Assembly (NCBI RefSeq): GCF_003123685.1
Contig: NZ_QCYJ01000085.1
Location: 1 to 64,000 of the forward strand
Length of the DNA stretch: 64,000 nucleotides
Reading direction: 5' to 3'
Origin: Nocardia aurea
GTDB taxonomy: Bacteria; Actinomycetota; Actinomycetes; Mycobacteriales; Mycobacteriaceae
In this document: piece after piece, positions 34,324 to 43,122 of the stretch
Layout of the letters: every line of letters starts with the position of its first letter
Position numbering within the stretch: the first letter of the stretch is position 1
Translations under genes and position numbers: made by a program
Notes under the pieces: model-generated
The model's input: only the letters and a program-made list of their open reading frames with translations
The model's database searches: none
Told to the model about the DNA's origin: nothing

Positions 34324-34821
34324 TTACGCGATTCGCCCGGCGATCTCGTGCAATGTCGCGAAACGTGCTTCGAGGTAGGCGAGTTCTGTGCTGTCGACGA
34401 CGGTTCGCTGGATGCCGGTTTCGACCAGGAACGCGCCCTGGCGGTGGTCCTCGATCGTATCGATCTCGAGGGCGACGGCCACGTAGTCGGGTGCGTCGGG
34501 CATCGGGTCGGCGACCACCCGCGCGAACCCACCGGCGCTCACGGCCACATTGCCACCGGCGAGGATCATCAGCACCACCTCGGGACGTGCGCGCAGGCGT
34601 GTCAGTGATCCGCGATGGTTCATGAGACTCAACAGGATTCGACGATCGCCGGCGCGGACGGGCCAGGAGACCGGGATGGCGTGCAGGCTGTCGTCGGCTG
34701 TCGCGAGTACCCCGATCGTGTCACGCGGCCATTCCGGCAATGTCGGCAATCGGGGATGCCCGGCAACTTCGGTCGCCTGCGGCTGGGAAAAGGACTGCTG
34801 TCGACGGGCTGTGGTCACCAT
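34324..34821 (-). CDS. pyridoxamine 5'-phosphate oxidase-family (PPOX) protein
   Basis: This 165-residue split-barrel flavin protein carries TIGVLATADDSLHAIPVSW, RILLSLMNHRGSLTRL and ALEIDTIEDHRQG. It resembles the F420- or FMN-binding PPOX class of actinobacteria rather than true PdxH, which is longer. The cofactor and substrate are unknown. It stands alone. The 160 bases between it and the MOSC fusion gene show nothing convincing. Confidence 0.78.
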   Translation of the reverse strand: MVTTARRQQSFSQPQATEVAGHPRLPTLPEWPRDTIGVLATADDSLHAIPVSWPVRAGDRRILLSLMNHRGSLTRLRARPEVVLMILAGGNVAVSAGGFARVVADPMPDAPDYVAVALEIDTIEDHRQGAFLVETGIQRTVVDSTELAYLEARFATLHEIAGRIA

Positions 34822-34981
34822 GTTCTCGCTATCTGAAGATCCCCCAATATTCCGATGTGGCTGCCCGGATGAAAAGCCTACGCGGGTTGTTTGCTCGCCG
34901 TGGGCAATTCGTCATCTCGGTGTTCGTCCGACCGCTGCGCAATCACGGAACCGGAATACCGCAGACCGCTGCCCCGGCTTT

Positions 34982-36706
34982 CTACATGTCCAGGACGATA
35001 TCGGTGTCGGGACGGGCGCAGCAGATCAGGACTTCGCCGTCGGGTGGGGCTTCGAGTGGGGCGGGACGGTAGGTGATCGCGCCCGCAAGCAGGGTGGTGG
35101 TGCAGGTGTGGCATACGCCGGTGCGGCAGCTCCACCGCGACGGGACGTCGCAGGCGTCGGCGAGGTCGAGCACACTGTGCTCGTCGTCCGGGTAGGGCAC
35201 CGAGAGGCCGCTGCGGGCGAAGGTCACCAGCGGGCCGGTGCCCGGCGGCCCGGATGGCTGGTGCGGTGGTAGCGCGGCCTGTTCGTCGATGCCGGGATTG
35301 ACGGGAGCGAGGGTTCCGAACAGTTCGCTGTGGATGCGAGCCGGGTCGAGACCGGAGGCGGTGAGGGCCTGCCGCATGTCGGACATGAACGAGGTAGGGC
35401 CGCAGACGTAGGCCGTCGCGGCGGCGGGAATCGACAGCGCGATCAGTTTGTCCGCGGTGAGGCGTCCGGAGGCGGTGGGGGTGTCGCCCGATTCTGCGGG
35501 TGTCTCGGCGCTGTAGAACACGTGCTCGTGACCGTGCGGAAGCGAGGCGAGCAGGGCGTGGGCTTCGGCGGCCAACGGATGTTCCCGCGGGCGGCGTGCG
35601 CCGTGAATCCACCAGATCTCGCGGTCGCTGTCGCGGACGGCGAGTTCGTGCAGCATGGCCAGCACGGGTGTGAGGCCGATGCCGGCGGAGACCAGCAGGA
35701 CGGGGCCGGTGTCGTCGTCGAGCACGAAGTCGCCGCGCGGTGCCGCGGCGTCGACGGTATCGCCCGGCCGAATCCTCGTCGTGAGGTAGGTGCTGACGCT
35801 GCCGTGCGGCTCGTGTTTGACGCTGATCCGGTAGCCACCGTTGTCCGACACCGTGGACAGCGAGTAGCTGCGCACGGGGGCGGGTGTGCCCGCACCGGGG
35901 AGTCGTAGCGTAAGGTACTGGCCCGCAGGCACATTCGGGAGCGGTACACCATCCGGAGTGGTCAGGTGGATGGAGGAGACCGTCGCGCTCTCCGGGACCA
36001 CTTTCGTCACGCGCAGCGCGCGGAAGCCGGGCCAGGCCGGACCGACGGTGGTGCCCGACGCCTCGGCGGTCGCGAGCAGTTCACGGAACGAGCCCTGCCA
36101 TCCGGGACTGAGGGCGGTCAGACTCGTGGCCCGGCGCAGCGTGGCGGTGTCGCGTTCGGACAGGTAGAGCAACGCGTCGATATCGGCCACGCTCATGGCG
36201 CCGGGGCCGATCCTGGTGCGGACTATCGGGTCGCCCGCCCGTATGTGTCCTTCTCGGATGACGCGCATGTAGAAGCCCGGCCGGTGGTGGCTGACCAGCA
36301 GCGCGGGCATTTCGGGTTCGTCGAGGCGCAGGCCGACGCGGTAGCAGGTGACCCGCGGCTGGGTGACTTCGAATTCGGCCTCGCCGATGCGGTACCGGTC
36401 GCCGATGCAGACCTCGTCGTCGGCGAGTCCGTCGACGGTGAGGTTCTCGCCGAACTGGCCGTACTCGAAGTCGTCGCGTCCGAAATGCCGCTGCCAGTAC
36501 CGGTAGGACTGGATCTGGTAGACGAGCACGGCCCGCTGCTCACCACCGTGGCCCGCGGTGTCGCCCTGGCCGTCGCCGTCGATGTTGAGGCGACGGACCA
36601 TCACCGGGCCGTCCTGTGGGTACTTCCACACGCCGGTGTGAACAGTCCTGCCCTGCCAGCAGTGGTCCTTCGGCATTCCGACGTTCACCGACAGCAACGA
36701 TTGCAT
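34982..36706 (-). CDS. MOSC / FAD-reductase / plant-type ferredoxin fusion
   Basis: This 574-residue protein is a three-part fusion. The first about 210 residues are a MOSC (YiiM-like) domain with GEQRAVLVYQIQSY, GQFGENLTVDG and a conserved CYRVG cysteine; then a ferredoxin reductase-type FAD/NAD domain (RSYSLSTVS, VSAGIGLTPVLAML, YVCGPTSFM); finally a 2Fe-2S domain with C-x4-C-x2-C as CRTGVCHTC. MOSC proteins bind molybdenum sulfur-carrying cofactors, so this may reduce N-hydroxylated compounds by itself with NAD(P)H. GGAGGA precedes ATG 36706. Two molybdoenzyme operons elsewhere in the window add context. Confidence 0.88.
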   Translation of the reverse strand: MQSLLSVNVGMPKDHCWQGRTVHTGVWKYPQDGPVMVRRLNIDGDGQGDTAGHGGEQRAVLVYQIQSYRYWQRHFGRDDFEYGQFGENLTVDGLADDEVCIGDRYRIGEAEFEVTQPRVTCYRVGLRLDEPEMPALLVSHHRPGFYMRVIREGHIRAGDPIVRTRIGPGAMSVADIDALLYLSERDTATLRRATSLTALSPGWQGSFRELLATAEASGTTVGPAWPGFRALRVTKVVPESATVSSIHLTTPDGVPLPNVPAGQYLTLRLPGAGTPAPVRSYSLSTVSDNGGYRISVKHEPHGSVSTYLTTRIRPGDTVDAAAPRGDFVLDDDTGPVLLVSAGIGLTPVLAMLHELAVRDSDREIWWIHGARRPREHPLAAEAHALLASLPHGHEHVFYSAETPAESGDTPTASGRLTADKLIALSIPAAATAYVCGPTSFMSDMRQALTASGLDPARIHSELFGTLAPVNPGIDEQAALPPHQPSGPPGTGPLVTFARSGLSVPYPDDEHSVLDLADACDVPSRWSCRTGVCHTCTTTLLAGAITYRPAPLEAPPDGEVLICCARPDTDIVLDM

Positions 36707-36853
36707 CGGTTCCTCCAGTGACGGTGGTAGCGGTGCGCGAGCCGACAACCGAGCGGGCAATCCTTCATCGAGTGCGAGGTTCGAACGACGAGCGACGGGC
36801 TGGTCGGGTAGGCGCTGTGGTCGGGATGCGACCGGACCCTGTCGGTCCTGATG

Positions 36854-37561
36854 CTACCGGTGACGCTTCTGCTGGTCGGACGGGACCGGGGTGGTCCCGC
36901 GCTGGTCGGCGGCACTCGCTGCTTTGTCGTAGACCAGCGAATACCGCCAGAACAGGCGTCGACGGATGCGCGCTCCAGGCAGATACTCAGCTGCCGCACA
37001 GCGGATCTCGGCAATCGTTTCGCGCGGCGCCGCGGTCGGCGCTGTCATCTCGATCGGGAGTTGGTCGCTCGGCTGAGGGTGCTTGATCTTGCCCATAATC
37101 AGATTCGCTACCGAGGCGACGAAGCCGGTCGCGTAGTCGATCAGGCCTGCATTACGGAAGCACCCGATAACGACCAGTCGGCCGCCGGGGGACAGAAGCC
37201 GGTCCAACTCACGCAGAGTATCGACCAACGGAAGGTGGTGCAGGGTAGCGACCAGCGTGATGGCATCCCATTGGCGAGGCGACCGGAACTGATCGAATCG
37301 GACCTGCTCGATCACGACAGAATCGTTCCCGGCGAAACGCGCAGCCGCAACGCGCGCGGTCGCAGAGTCGGGCTCGATCCCAGTCACCCGATCGATATGT
37401 GCCCGCAACCGATCGATCAGATTCCCTGTGCCACAGCCGACATCGAGCACATCCCGGGCTTCGCTGGACCTCACACTCTGGACAACCCACCCGCCGTAGA
37501 AGTCGTTGTGACTCCACGGATGCCGGCCGTTGAACCGATCGATGCGCGCAAGCAAGGTCAC
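36854..37561 (-). CDS. class I SAM-dependent methyltransferase
   Basis: The protein has about 235 residues from GTG 37561. It has VLDVGCGTGNLIDRL, TGIEPDSATA and LVATLHHLPL, a UbiE-like fold, and ends near RRRLFWRYSLVYDK, typical of methyltransferases found beside GNAT/GrpB genes. No stop codon separates it from the GrpB remnant upstream, so a longer fused reading would be an artefact of decay. The ribosome site is weak. Substrate unknown. Confidence 0.78.
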   Translation of the reverse strand: MTLLARIDRFNGRHPWSHNDFYGGWVVQSVRSSEARDVLDVGCGTGNLIDRLRAHIDRVTGIEPDSATARVAAARFAGNDSVVIEQVRFDQFRSPRQWDAITLVATLHHLPLVDTLRELDRLLSPGGRLVVIGCFRNAGLIDYATGFVASVANLIMGKIKHPQPSDQLPIEMTAPTAAPRETIAEIRCAAAEYLPGARIRRRLFWRYSLVYDKAASAADQRGTTPVPSDQQKRHR

Positions 37562-37590
37562 GACACCACCGTAACGATCGTGGGCGAACA

Positions 37591-37629
37591 GGGACTGGTG
37601 CCAAGCCGTGTTCGGCTCAGCTCGGTCGG
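37591..37629. repeat. direct repeat copy 1 (39 bases)
   Basis: The sequence starting GGGACTGGTGCCAAGCCGTG recurs at 38460-38499 with two substitutions and a one-base gap, about 870 bases away in the same orientation. On the minus strand it encodes the tail of a GrpB-like gene (DRARAEHGLAP), here with one base deleted. Confidence 0.7.
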
Positions 37630-37816
37630 CCCGCTCCCGTATGAAGCCGGTCTTTTCTCGCGCGTAGTCGTTCGACGGGATACCTGCCGCCACGATCTGC
37701 CGTTTCAGCTCGGCGCAGCGCTCGGCCTCGTGTGGGTGCGCACGCAGACAATCACGTAGCAGACGCTGAATTCGATCCGGCCAGCTCGCCAGGTCGACAG
37801 CACGTACGCGGGCATT
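37616..37816 (-). pseudogene. GrpB-family remnant, C-terminal part
   Basis: On the minus strand this codes NARVRAVDLASWPDR, LLRDCLRAHPHEAERCAELK and DYAREKTGFIRERADRA, the end of a GrpB (UPF0157)-type protein. The N-terminal two thirds are missing and no start can be proposed. It runs in frame into the methyltransferase gene. The tail shifted by one base in the repeat at 37591-37629 shows frame decay. Confidence 0.6.
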
Positions 37817-37923
37817 CGAGGAGTGTGTATCCGATATCTCACTCCGGTGAGTAATGCGGACTCTGCACTCCCAGTGACCGACGCAGGACGAGCGATCAGC
37901 GGCATGTGCGGGCGTCGATGTCC

Positions 37924-38104
37924 TCAGCTGGTGTGTACGCAGGTTTGAGCGGCCACATCGAACTCCAGGCAACCGCCCTTCCAGCCAGGACACTGCGGGC
38001 AGGCCATGAATTGCGTTGCTGCCCAAATAATCCCGCTGCCCTGGAAGATCGGGGCAGCGGAAACGTCGGCTGTGACGCCGTTGAATACGCAGCTACCGTT
38101 CCTC
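37924..38104 (-). other. cysteine-rich frame without start codon
   Basis: A minus-strand frame reads NGSCVFNGVTADVSAAP, then IWAATQFMACPQCPGWKGG and CLEFDVAAQTCVHTS before a stop. Its even spread of cysteines and GC third positions suggest a real or former secreted peptide. However, no ATG, GTG or TTG lies between the upstream stop and the first cysteine, only one ATG in the middle. The rest of the 317-base stretch between the GrpB remnant and the next gene is featureless. Confidence 0.25.
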
Positions 38105-38133
38105 TCGATTCACACTGATCCCGGAGGGCATAC

Positions 38134-38340
38134 ATGTTGAGAGATAGATTGACCGCGGCTGCCGTCGGCGTGGCAGCGGCGGCAACGCTGATCCTGTCGG
38201 CGCCCGGGGCGAGCGCGGCGACGGGCTCGTCCTCGGGCAGCAGCGAAGACCTCGCCCGCCACTTTCGCTCGCTCCTGTGTTTGTTCGAGTACGGCAGCAA
38301 TTACGACGGCCCCGGGCCGTGCGGGCCACTCGGCCACTAG
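38134..38340 (+). CDS. small secreted protein
   Basis: This 68-residue protein has a classical signal peptide (RDRLTAAAVGVAAAATLILS with cleavage after ASA near residue 28) and a short mature part with two cysteines (LCLFEYGSNYDGPGPCGP). GGAGGG precedes ATG 38134 at good spacing. Family not recognised. It is flanked on both sides by gene debris. Confidence 0.65.
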   Translation: MLRDRLTAAAVGVAAAATLILSAPGASAATGSSSGSSEDLARHFRSLLCLFEYGSNYDGPGPCGPLGH

Positions 38341-38652
38341 CGAGGAGCGTCGAAGACTGTAGGAGCGGCACGGTTTCGTCCCGAGCGCCGAAGACCTGGT
38401 CGGTGTATGCCTTGTTCGCGATCCAAGACGCTGAACCCCGACATCACCTCTCCCGAAGAGGGATTGGTGCCAAGCCGTGTTCGGCTCGGGCTCGGTCGGT
38501 CAGTTCCTGATCAACGAGATCCTGCTGCGCCCGGCGGGGCAGATGGGCTGACTACGGTCACGACGAATCACATTGAGCGCGAAGGCCTCCGAGCCGTGGG
38601 CACCTCGCCCTCTCTGTACCCGTGGAACACGGGGCAAACCGGATGCGGGACC
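38341..38652. other. intergenic debris: GrpB tail, SDR tail and repeat copy 2
   Basis: This 312-base stretch has no intact gene. The minus strand at about 38454-38507 reads TDRARAEHGLAPIPLRER, a second GrpB-like tail, overlapping the direct repeat at 38460-38499. The plus strand at about 38505-38552 reads FLINEILLRPAGQMG and stop, which resembles the C-terminal end of SDR proteins. They overlap only partly, as if two rearranged fragments were joined near 38505. Confidence 0.4.
38460..38499. repeat. direct repeat copy 2 (40 bases)
   Basis: Matches 37591-37629 except for two substitutions and one inserted base. See copy 1. Confidence 0.7.
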
Positions 38653-40038
38653 TCAGCATTCGCTGGGGGCGGGTTCGCCGCGCAACCGCGCATCGGTCCA
38701 CCGGTCCAGATCCGGCGAGCCGGTGATGTAGCCGATCAGATGCTCTCCCGGCACGCTGCGGAACACCGCGGGCACACCGCGACCGCACTGTTGCAGGTAC
38801 ATGCGCCGGGCGTCGTCGATGGGGATCCAGGGGTCGTGGGCGCCGTGGTAGATATACAGCGGCACGGTGGATGTGCGTCCGGTCAGGTCCAACCGCTCGA
38901 ACATCTTCGCGGCGAACGGGCTGTCGAGCGGGGCGGCGGTATCGGCCGCGACGTCGATCGGGAGCCCGACTACGCCGAGCGGTCCGGAGGAGTCGCCACA
39001 GATGTCACGCAGCGGTGAGGTCGCCACCCACTGCGCGAGATGATTCATGTGTCGCAGCAGCTCGGGATGTTCGCGCGCGATGGCCAGCGATACCGTCAAC
39101 AGGATTCCGGAGGAGATGTTGCCGTTGAACTGGTGGGCCACGTTCGCGTAGTCGGTGACCAATCCGCCGGCCGCCGCGCCGACGAGAACGCCCGACAGTT
39201 CCGGTGCGTACTCGTCGAGCAGCATGGCCGCCGCGTACGCGGCGATCGCCCCACCCGAGTAGCCGACGGTCACATATCGACTGTCACCGTATTCGCCCGG
39301 CAGATAGGACCGCAGCGCGCGGATGGAATCGAGCATCACGTGCGCGGCGATATTCGGTTCGGCGTAGGCCATCAGCGGACCTTCGTGATCCGGCACCAGG
39401 ACCGCGTGTCCTTTGGCGAGGGCCGACCAGAGGGCGGGCACGAAGATCGGGAGATCGGTGTTGGGCCGAACGAGGAGGCCGTGGGAGAGCTGGAAACCCG
39501 GCGTGCAGTGCGCCCCGAGCGAATTGATCGGCATCGCGTTCACCTCGACCGGTCGTGACCCGGTTCCGGACCACGGCGTCGCGGGAACGATCAGTGTCGC
39601 CGTGCCGAAGGACGGGGCGCCGGTCGCCGACGTGGATCGGAACTTCACCAACGTCGCCCGGGAGATCGGCGTCGCCATCCGCAGGGCCGTCGTGGCCGTC
39701 ACGTCCCGTGTTTCGATGACCTGCCCTGGCATCAGGGATTCGAGGTCGGCGGGCCGGACGTCGAAGATCGGGTCGCCGGTCGGCGGGGACAACACCTGCC
39801 GCCACAGCGTCGATTCGGCAGGCTCGGACGCGGAATCCGGTGGAGAAGCCCGTGGCGGCGCCGGTATCACGCTGTCGATCCATTGCTGTAGCGGGGAAGG
39901 TCCGGCAGTCGCCGGTGCCGACGGCTCCGCCTGGGTGCCGGGTTGATCCGCCAGGGCGCGAGAGGTTTGCCCGCCGAGCAACGCAGCGCCGATGAGCGCT
40001 GTAATCACAACTGCCAGAGACGACTTCACGGATCTCAC
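38653..40038 (-). CDS. secreted lipase (LIP family, alpha/beta hydrolase)
   Basis: This 461-residue protein has a signal peptide (about 1-31, ending RALA) and a proline/serine-rich linker, then the LIP secretory lipase domain: HGLLVRPNTDLPIFVPAL, VLVPDHEGPLMAYAE and the nucleophile elbow TVGYSGGAIAAYAAAM, with a late HGAHDPWIPIDDAR carrying the acid and GEHLIGY the histidine. It resembles Candida-type and actinobacterial LIP lipases that act on esters and triglycerides. It starts at GTG 40038; another GTG lies three codons in. Confidence 0.88.
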   Translation of the reverse strand: MRSVKSSLAVVITALIGAALLGGQTSRALADQPGTQAEPSAPATAGPSPLQQWIDSVIPAPPRASPPDSASEPAESTLWRQVLSPPTGDPIFDVRPADLESLMPGQVIETRDVTATTALRMATPISRATLVKFRSTSATGAPSFGTATLIVPATPWSGTGSRPVEVNAMPINSLGAHCTPGFQLSHGLLVRPNTDLPIFVPALWSALAKGHAVLVPDHEGPLMAYAEPNIAAHVMLDSIRALRSYLPGEYGDSRYVTVGYSGGAIAAYAAAMLLDEYAPELSGVLVGAAAGGLVTDYANVAHQFNGNISSGILLTVSLAIAREHPELLRHMNHLAQWVATSPLRDICGDSSGPLGVVGLPIDVAADTAAPLDSPFAAKMFERLDLTGRTSTVPLYIYHGAHDPWIPIDDARRMYLQQCGRGVPAVFRSVPGEHLIGYITGSPDLDRWTDARLRGEPAPSEC

Positions 40039-40321
40039 TCTCGATCGGACCGACGTCGCCGAGGGTATCGACTATCCGGTACCGGAATCCGAATCCGACC
40101 CAGGGTTCTTGGCCACTCACAACAATCGCTTGCCGCGGTGTGAGTTTCACCAACGCGGCCCGACGTCCGTTTCGAGCGCCCCATGCGCGCACTTGCCTGC
40201 ACCTCGGTCGGCAACCCCTCGCCGCTGAACGCGTCCGCATAGGCGCCGTCCCCCGATAGCCGAGACTTGTTCGCCGGTCTACGGGCGGTAGCCTGGGAGG
40301 TCGTGCCAGAAGGGGCAGAGA

Positions 40322-41098
40322 GTGCGTGGTAGGAACGCCGCCATCGCGGTGTCGACTCTCACGGTCGCTGCCGCACTCGTCGGATGCGACGCTGACGGTG
40401 CGGACCCGAATACGTTGCGGGTCGGTACCGAGGGAACCTGTGCACCCTTCAGTTTCCGCGGGGCCGACGGTGAGGTCACCGGCTACGACATCGAAGTGAT
40501 CGAAGCGATCGGTGAAAGGCTGGGCATGCGGGTCGAGTATCGGCCGGCCCTGAACCGCCCCGCGCTGTTCAGCGGGCTGCGGTCGCGCCGAGTGGACCTG
40601 GTCGGCAACCATGTCGCGCCGACCCTGCCTCTCAGTGAGCAATACGAGCTGTCGCGGTACTACGCGGAAGCCCGCCCGGTGATCCTGACCCGTCCGGGCG
40701 AGGACCTGAATGCCTCGGTGACCGAGATGAGCGGAAGAAACGCCGCTTACTGGGACTGCGGCAACTGGAGCGACGGAATCGACGCGTCGCAGGGAACTGC
40801 GAAGGTGACGGTCGAGAGCCTCGACCATGCCGTGCGACTGACGAAGGACGGCCACATCGATGCCACCGTCACCGACAGCATGGCGGTCGCCGACTACCTC
40901 ACCCGCACCGCCGACGACAACCTCGTGGCCACAGGGATCACGCCCCCGTTCTCGCTGCCGCAGACCTTCGTCACTCGCAAGAACGACCCTGTGATGGACG
41001 AGGTCGACCGGGCGTTGATCGAAATCCGTGCCGACTGCGCGTTACACGCGATTTCGGAGAAGTACTTCGGCACCGGTTCGGTCCTTCCCGAGGAATGA
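40322..41098 (+). CDS. orphan amino-acid-type ABC substrate-binding lipoprotein
   Basis: This 258-residue family 3 solute-binding protein has a lipoprotein signal with lipobox LVGC (C about residue 22) and APFSFRGADGEVTGYDIEV, the typical first-strand motif, followed by ALFSGLRSRRVDLVGNHVAP and PLSEQYELSRYY. No permease or ATPase is adjacent, so it is an orphan or serves a system elsewhere. GTG 40322 follows AAGGGG. TTGTTC (40267) and TAGCCT (40289) form a plausible promoter. Confidence 0.85.
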   Translation: MRGRNAAIAVSTLTVAAALVGCDADGADPNTLRVGTEGTCAPFSFRGADGEVTGYDIEVIEAIGERLGMRVEYRPALNRPALFSGLRSRRVDLVGNHVAPTLPLSEQYELSRYYAEARPVILTRPGEDLNASVTEMSGRNAAYWDCGNWSDGIDASQGTAKVTVESLDHAVRLTKDGHIDATVTDSMAVADYLTRTADDNLVATGITPPFSLPQTFVTRKNDPVMDEVDRALIEIRADCALHAISEKYFGTGSVLPEE

Positions 41099-41230
41099 CA
41101 TGAACAGCCGCGACGTTCTGCACGCGAAATGTGGGGGAGTCGCACGGCGGGTACGGCTGGTGGTCGACCCGAAGCGTTCCCTCTGACGTGCATGCCGCCG
41201 ACTCGGCGCCGTCTTCGGGCGGTGCCCGGC

Positions 41231-41668
41231 TCAGGGCCAGGTTTTGCGGGCGCGTAGGCCCGCGACGGCGATGGCGAGGTCGGCCACGATCTCGAATATG
41301 GCTGCGAACCAGGAGAATCCGATCACTCGCGCCGACGGCGGCGCGGCGATGAAGCTGTCGCTCAGTGGTCCGAACCAGTCCGGGAGCAGGTGCACGACGG
41401 TGAAGCCCGCCGCGCTCGCGAACCCGATGGAGATGGCCGCGGTCGGTGCCCAGCGGTGGCGGGTGAACACCAGGACGATCGTCGCGATCGCGAGGACCAT
41501 TTGAATCGTGCCGAGAGCCATGACCAGCATCGACACGGTGTCCATGCCACGTCGGAGGTGGTCGGCGCCGTGCACGGTGAGGGCGATCGCGAATACGACT
41601 GTGACCCAACGCAAGGCGGTGTTCGGAGGTACGGACAACCGATGTTGTTGCCCTGTCGAACTGATCAT
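41231..41668 (-). CDS. four-helix membrane protein
   Basis: This 145-residue protein has four hydrophobic segments (WVTVVFAIALTV; VSMLVMALGTIQMVLAI; AISIGFASAAGF; IGFSWFAAIFEIVADLA). Family not recognised. It ends 29 bases from the TetR gene on the same strand and starts downstream of it, so co-regulation by TetR is possible. Confidence 0.7.
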   Translation of the reverse strand: MISSTGQQHRLSVPPNTALRWVTVVFAIALTVHGADHLRRGMDTVSMLVMALGTIQMVLAIATIVLVFTRHRWAPTAAISIGFASAAGFTVVHLLPDWFGPLSDSFIAAPPSARVIGFSWFAAIFEIVADLAIAVAGLRARKTWP

Positions 41669-41696
41669 GGTTCCTCCCGGATGTTCTATCAGCTGG

Positions 41697-42269
41697 TCAT
41701 CTCGGCAATGGTGTCTCCAGGACGGCCCGGACTGCCGTGCGCACGAGGTCGTCGACCCAGGGTGGTGGGGGTTGGAGTTCGGCGATGTGGCGACGTACCG
41801 CTCCCGCGGGGAGGTCGAAGACCGCGAAGCCGACCCGGTGGGGATCGAGGTCGGGGTGCTGCTTCAGTAGCGCGCGGTAGGCGGCGGCCGCGTCGTCGTT
41901 CAAGGTGGTCAGCGCCGCTCCGAGTTCTGTCGGCCAGCGACGGGCGAGATCCTCGCGGCGGTGCATCAGCAGTACCGCCGCCTCGATGGGGTGAGCGCGG
42001 CACCAGCGCACGCCGTGCAGGGCGGCCGATTCGATGTCGCCTGCGCGCAGCGCCTGTACGAAACCGGTTTGGAAACGGCGGATTCCGCGGATCCAGAGCT
42101 CGGCGACGATCAGATCGCGCGAGGCGAAGCGGTGATAGATCGAACCGGTCGGTGCGCCCAGACGCGCCGCGATGGCGGCCACGGTGGCAGCGGTCGGCCC
42201 CTCGCGGGCGATGAGATCCAGCGCTGCGTCGAGGATCGCGTCCTTGTCGTATTTGGCTGACCGACCCAT
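41697..42269 (-). CDS. TetR-family regulator
   Basis: This 190-residue protein has a TetR domain (TAATVAAIAARLGAPTGSIYHRF at about 27-50) and a helical ligand domain. It is divergent from a methyltransferase gene and upstream of the four-helix membrane gene. Its promoter (42277-42305) has the -10 box 7 bases before ATG, so the mRNA is probably leaderless. Confidence 0.88.
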   Translation of the reverse strand: MGRSAKYDKDAILDAALDLIAREGPTAATVAAIAARLGAPTGSIYHRFASRDLIVAELWIRGIRRFQTGFVQALRAGDIESAALHGVRWCRAHPIEAAVLLMHRREDLARRWPTELGAALTTLNDDAAAAYRALLKQHPDLDPHRVGFAVFDLPAGAVRRHIAELQPPPPWVDDLVRTAVRAVLETPLPR

Positions 42270-42276
42270 GACACCG

Positions 42277-42305
42277 ATATTAGAATAGAGAATCTAGAAT
42301 GTGAA
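42277..42305 (-). promoter_or_regulatory. leaderless promoter of tetR, with repeats
   Basis: Minus strand TTCACA (42300-42305), 17 bases, TAATAT (42277-42282), then 7 bases to ATG 42269. The spacer has AGAAT repeated three times at 8-base intervals on the plus strand, which may be part of the operator. Confidence 0.55.
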
Positions 42306-42353
42306 GTCGTTAATCGGTCCGGCCGAGGACGGTGCGGTGGTTCGAGGGAGACG

Positions 42354-43103
42354 ATGATGCTCTACGACCGGACCGGACGGACCTACGCCTCCACGCGCCG
42401 GCCCGATCCGAGGATCGAGGCACAGATGCGCCGACATGTGCCCGAGACCTGGTCGGTAGCCGATATCGGGGCAGGTGCGGGTGGCTACCAACTCGGCCGA
42501 ACCGTGGTGGCGGTGGAACCGAGCGCGGTGATGATCGGCCAACGCCCGGCGAAAGCGGGCCCGGCCGTCCGCGCGGTCGCCGAACATCTCCCGATTCGCG
42601 ATAAAGCCGTCGATGTCGCCTCGGCGGCTTTGACGGTGCATCACTGGAGCGATCTCGAACAGGGGCTGCGTGAGATGTCACGGATCGCGCGCCGACGGAT
42701 CGTCGTCTTCACCTGGGACCACCTGGTGATGCGCGAATTCTGGCTGCTCCGCGACTATCTCCCCGTGGCCGCCGCCACCGACGCCCGGCTGGCCGTGCCG
42801 CTCGACCAGCTCGTAGACCTACTGCCCGGCACCGTCGAGGTGCATCCGGTCGCGGTGCCCGCCGACTGCGCCGACGGATTCGGTGCCGCGTTCTGGCGTC
42901 GCCCCCACGCCTACCTCGATCCGCGAGTCAGGGCCGGGATGTCGATGCTGGCCCTGACCCCACACCCGCTCCTCGAGGACGGGCTTCGCAATCTGAGCCA
43001 CGACCTGCACTCTCGGGCCTGGCACCGGCACAACGCGGATCTGTTGGCCCGCGACGAGTTCGACATCGGCTACCGCGTGGTCGTCGCATCACTCGGCGAG
43101 TGA
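42354..43103 (+). CDS. class I methyltransferase
   Basis: This 249-residue protein has VADIGAGAGGYQLG as its SAM motif, VAVEPSAVM, and SAALTVHHWSDLEQGL, the UbiE-like motif II. GAGGGAG precedes ATG 42354 (and 42357). It is divergent from the TetR gene and could be its target. It ends 20 bases from the GNAT remnant. Confidence 0.82.
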   Translation: MMLYDRTGRTYASTRRPDPRIEAQMRRHVPETWSVADIGAGAGGYQLGRTVVAVEPSAVMIGQRPAKAGPAVRAVAEHLPIRDKAVDVASAALTVHHWSDLEQGLREMSRIARRRIVVFTWDHLVMREFWLLRDYLPVAAATDARLAVPLDQLVDLLPGTVEVHPVAVPADCADGFGAAFWRRPHAYLDPRVRAGMSMLALTPHPLLEDGLRNLSHDLHSRAWHRHNADLLARDEFDIGYRVVVASLGE

Positions 43104-43122
43104 GATCGCTCTGTGGTGTCAG

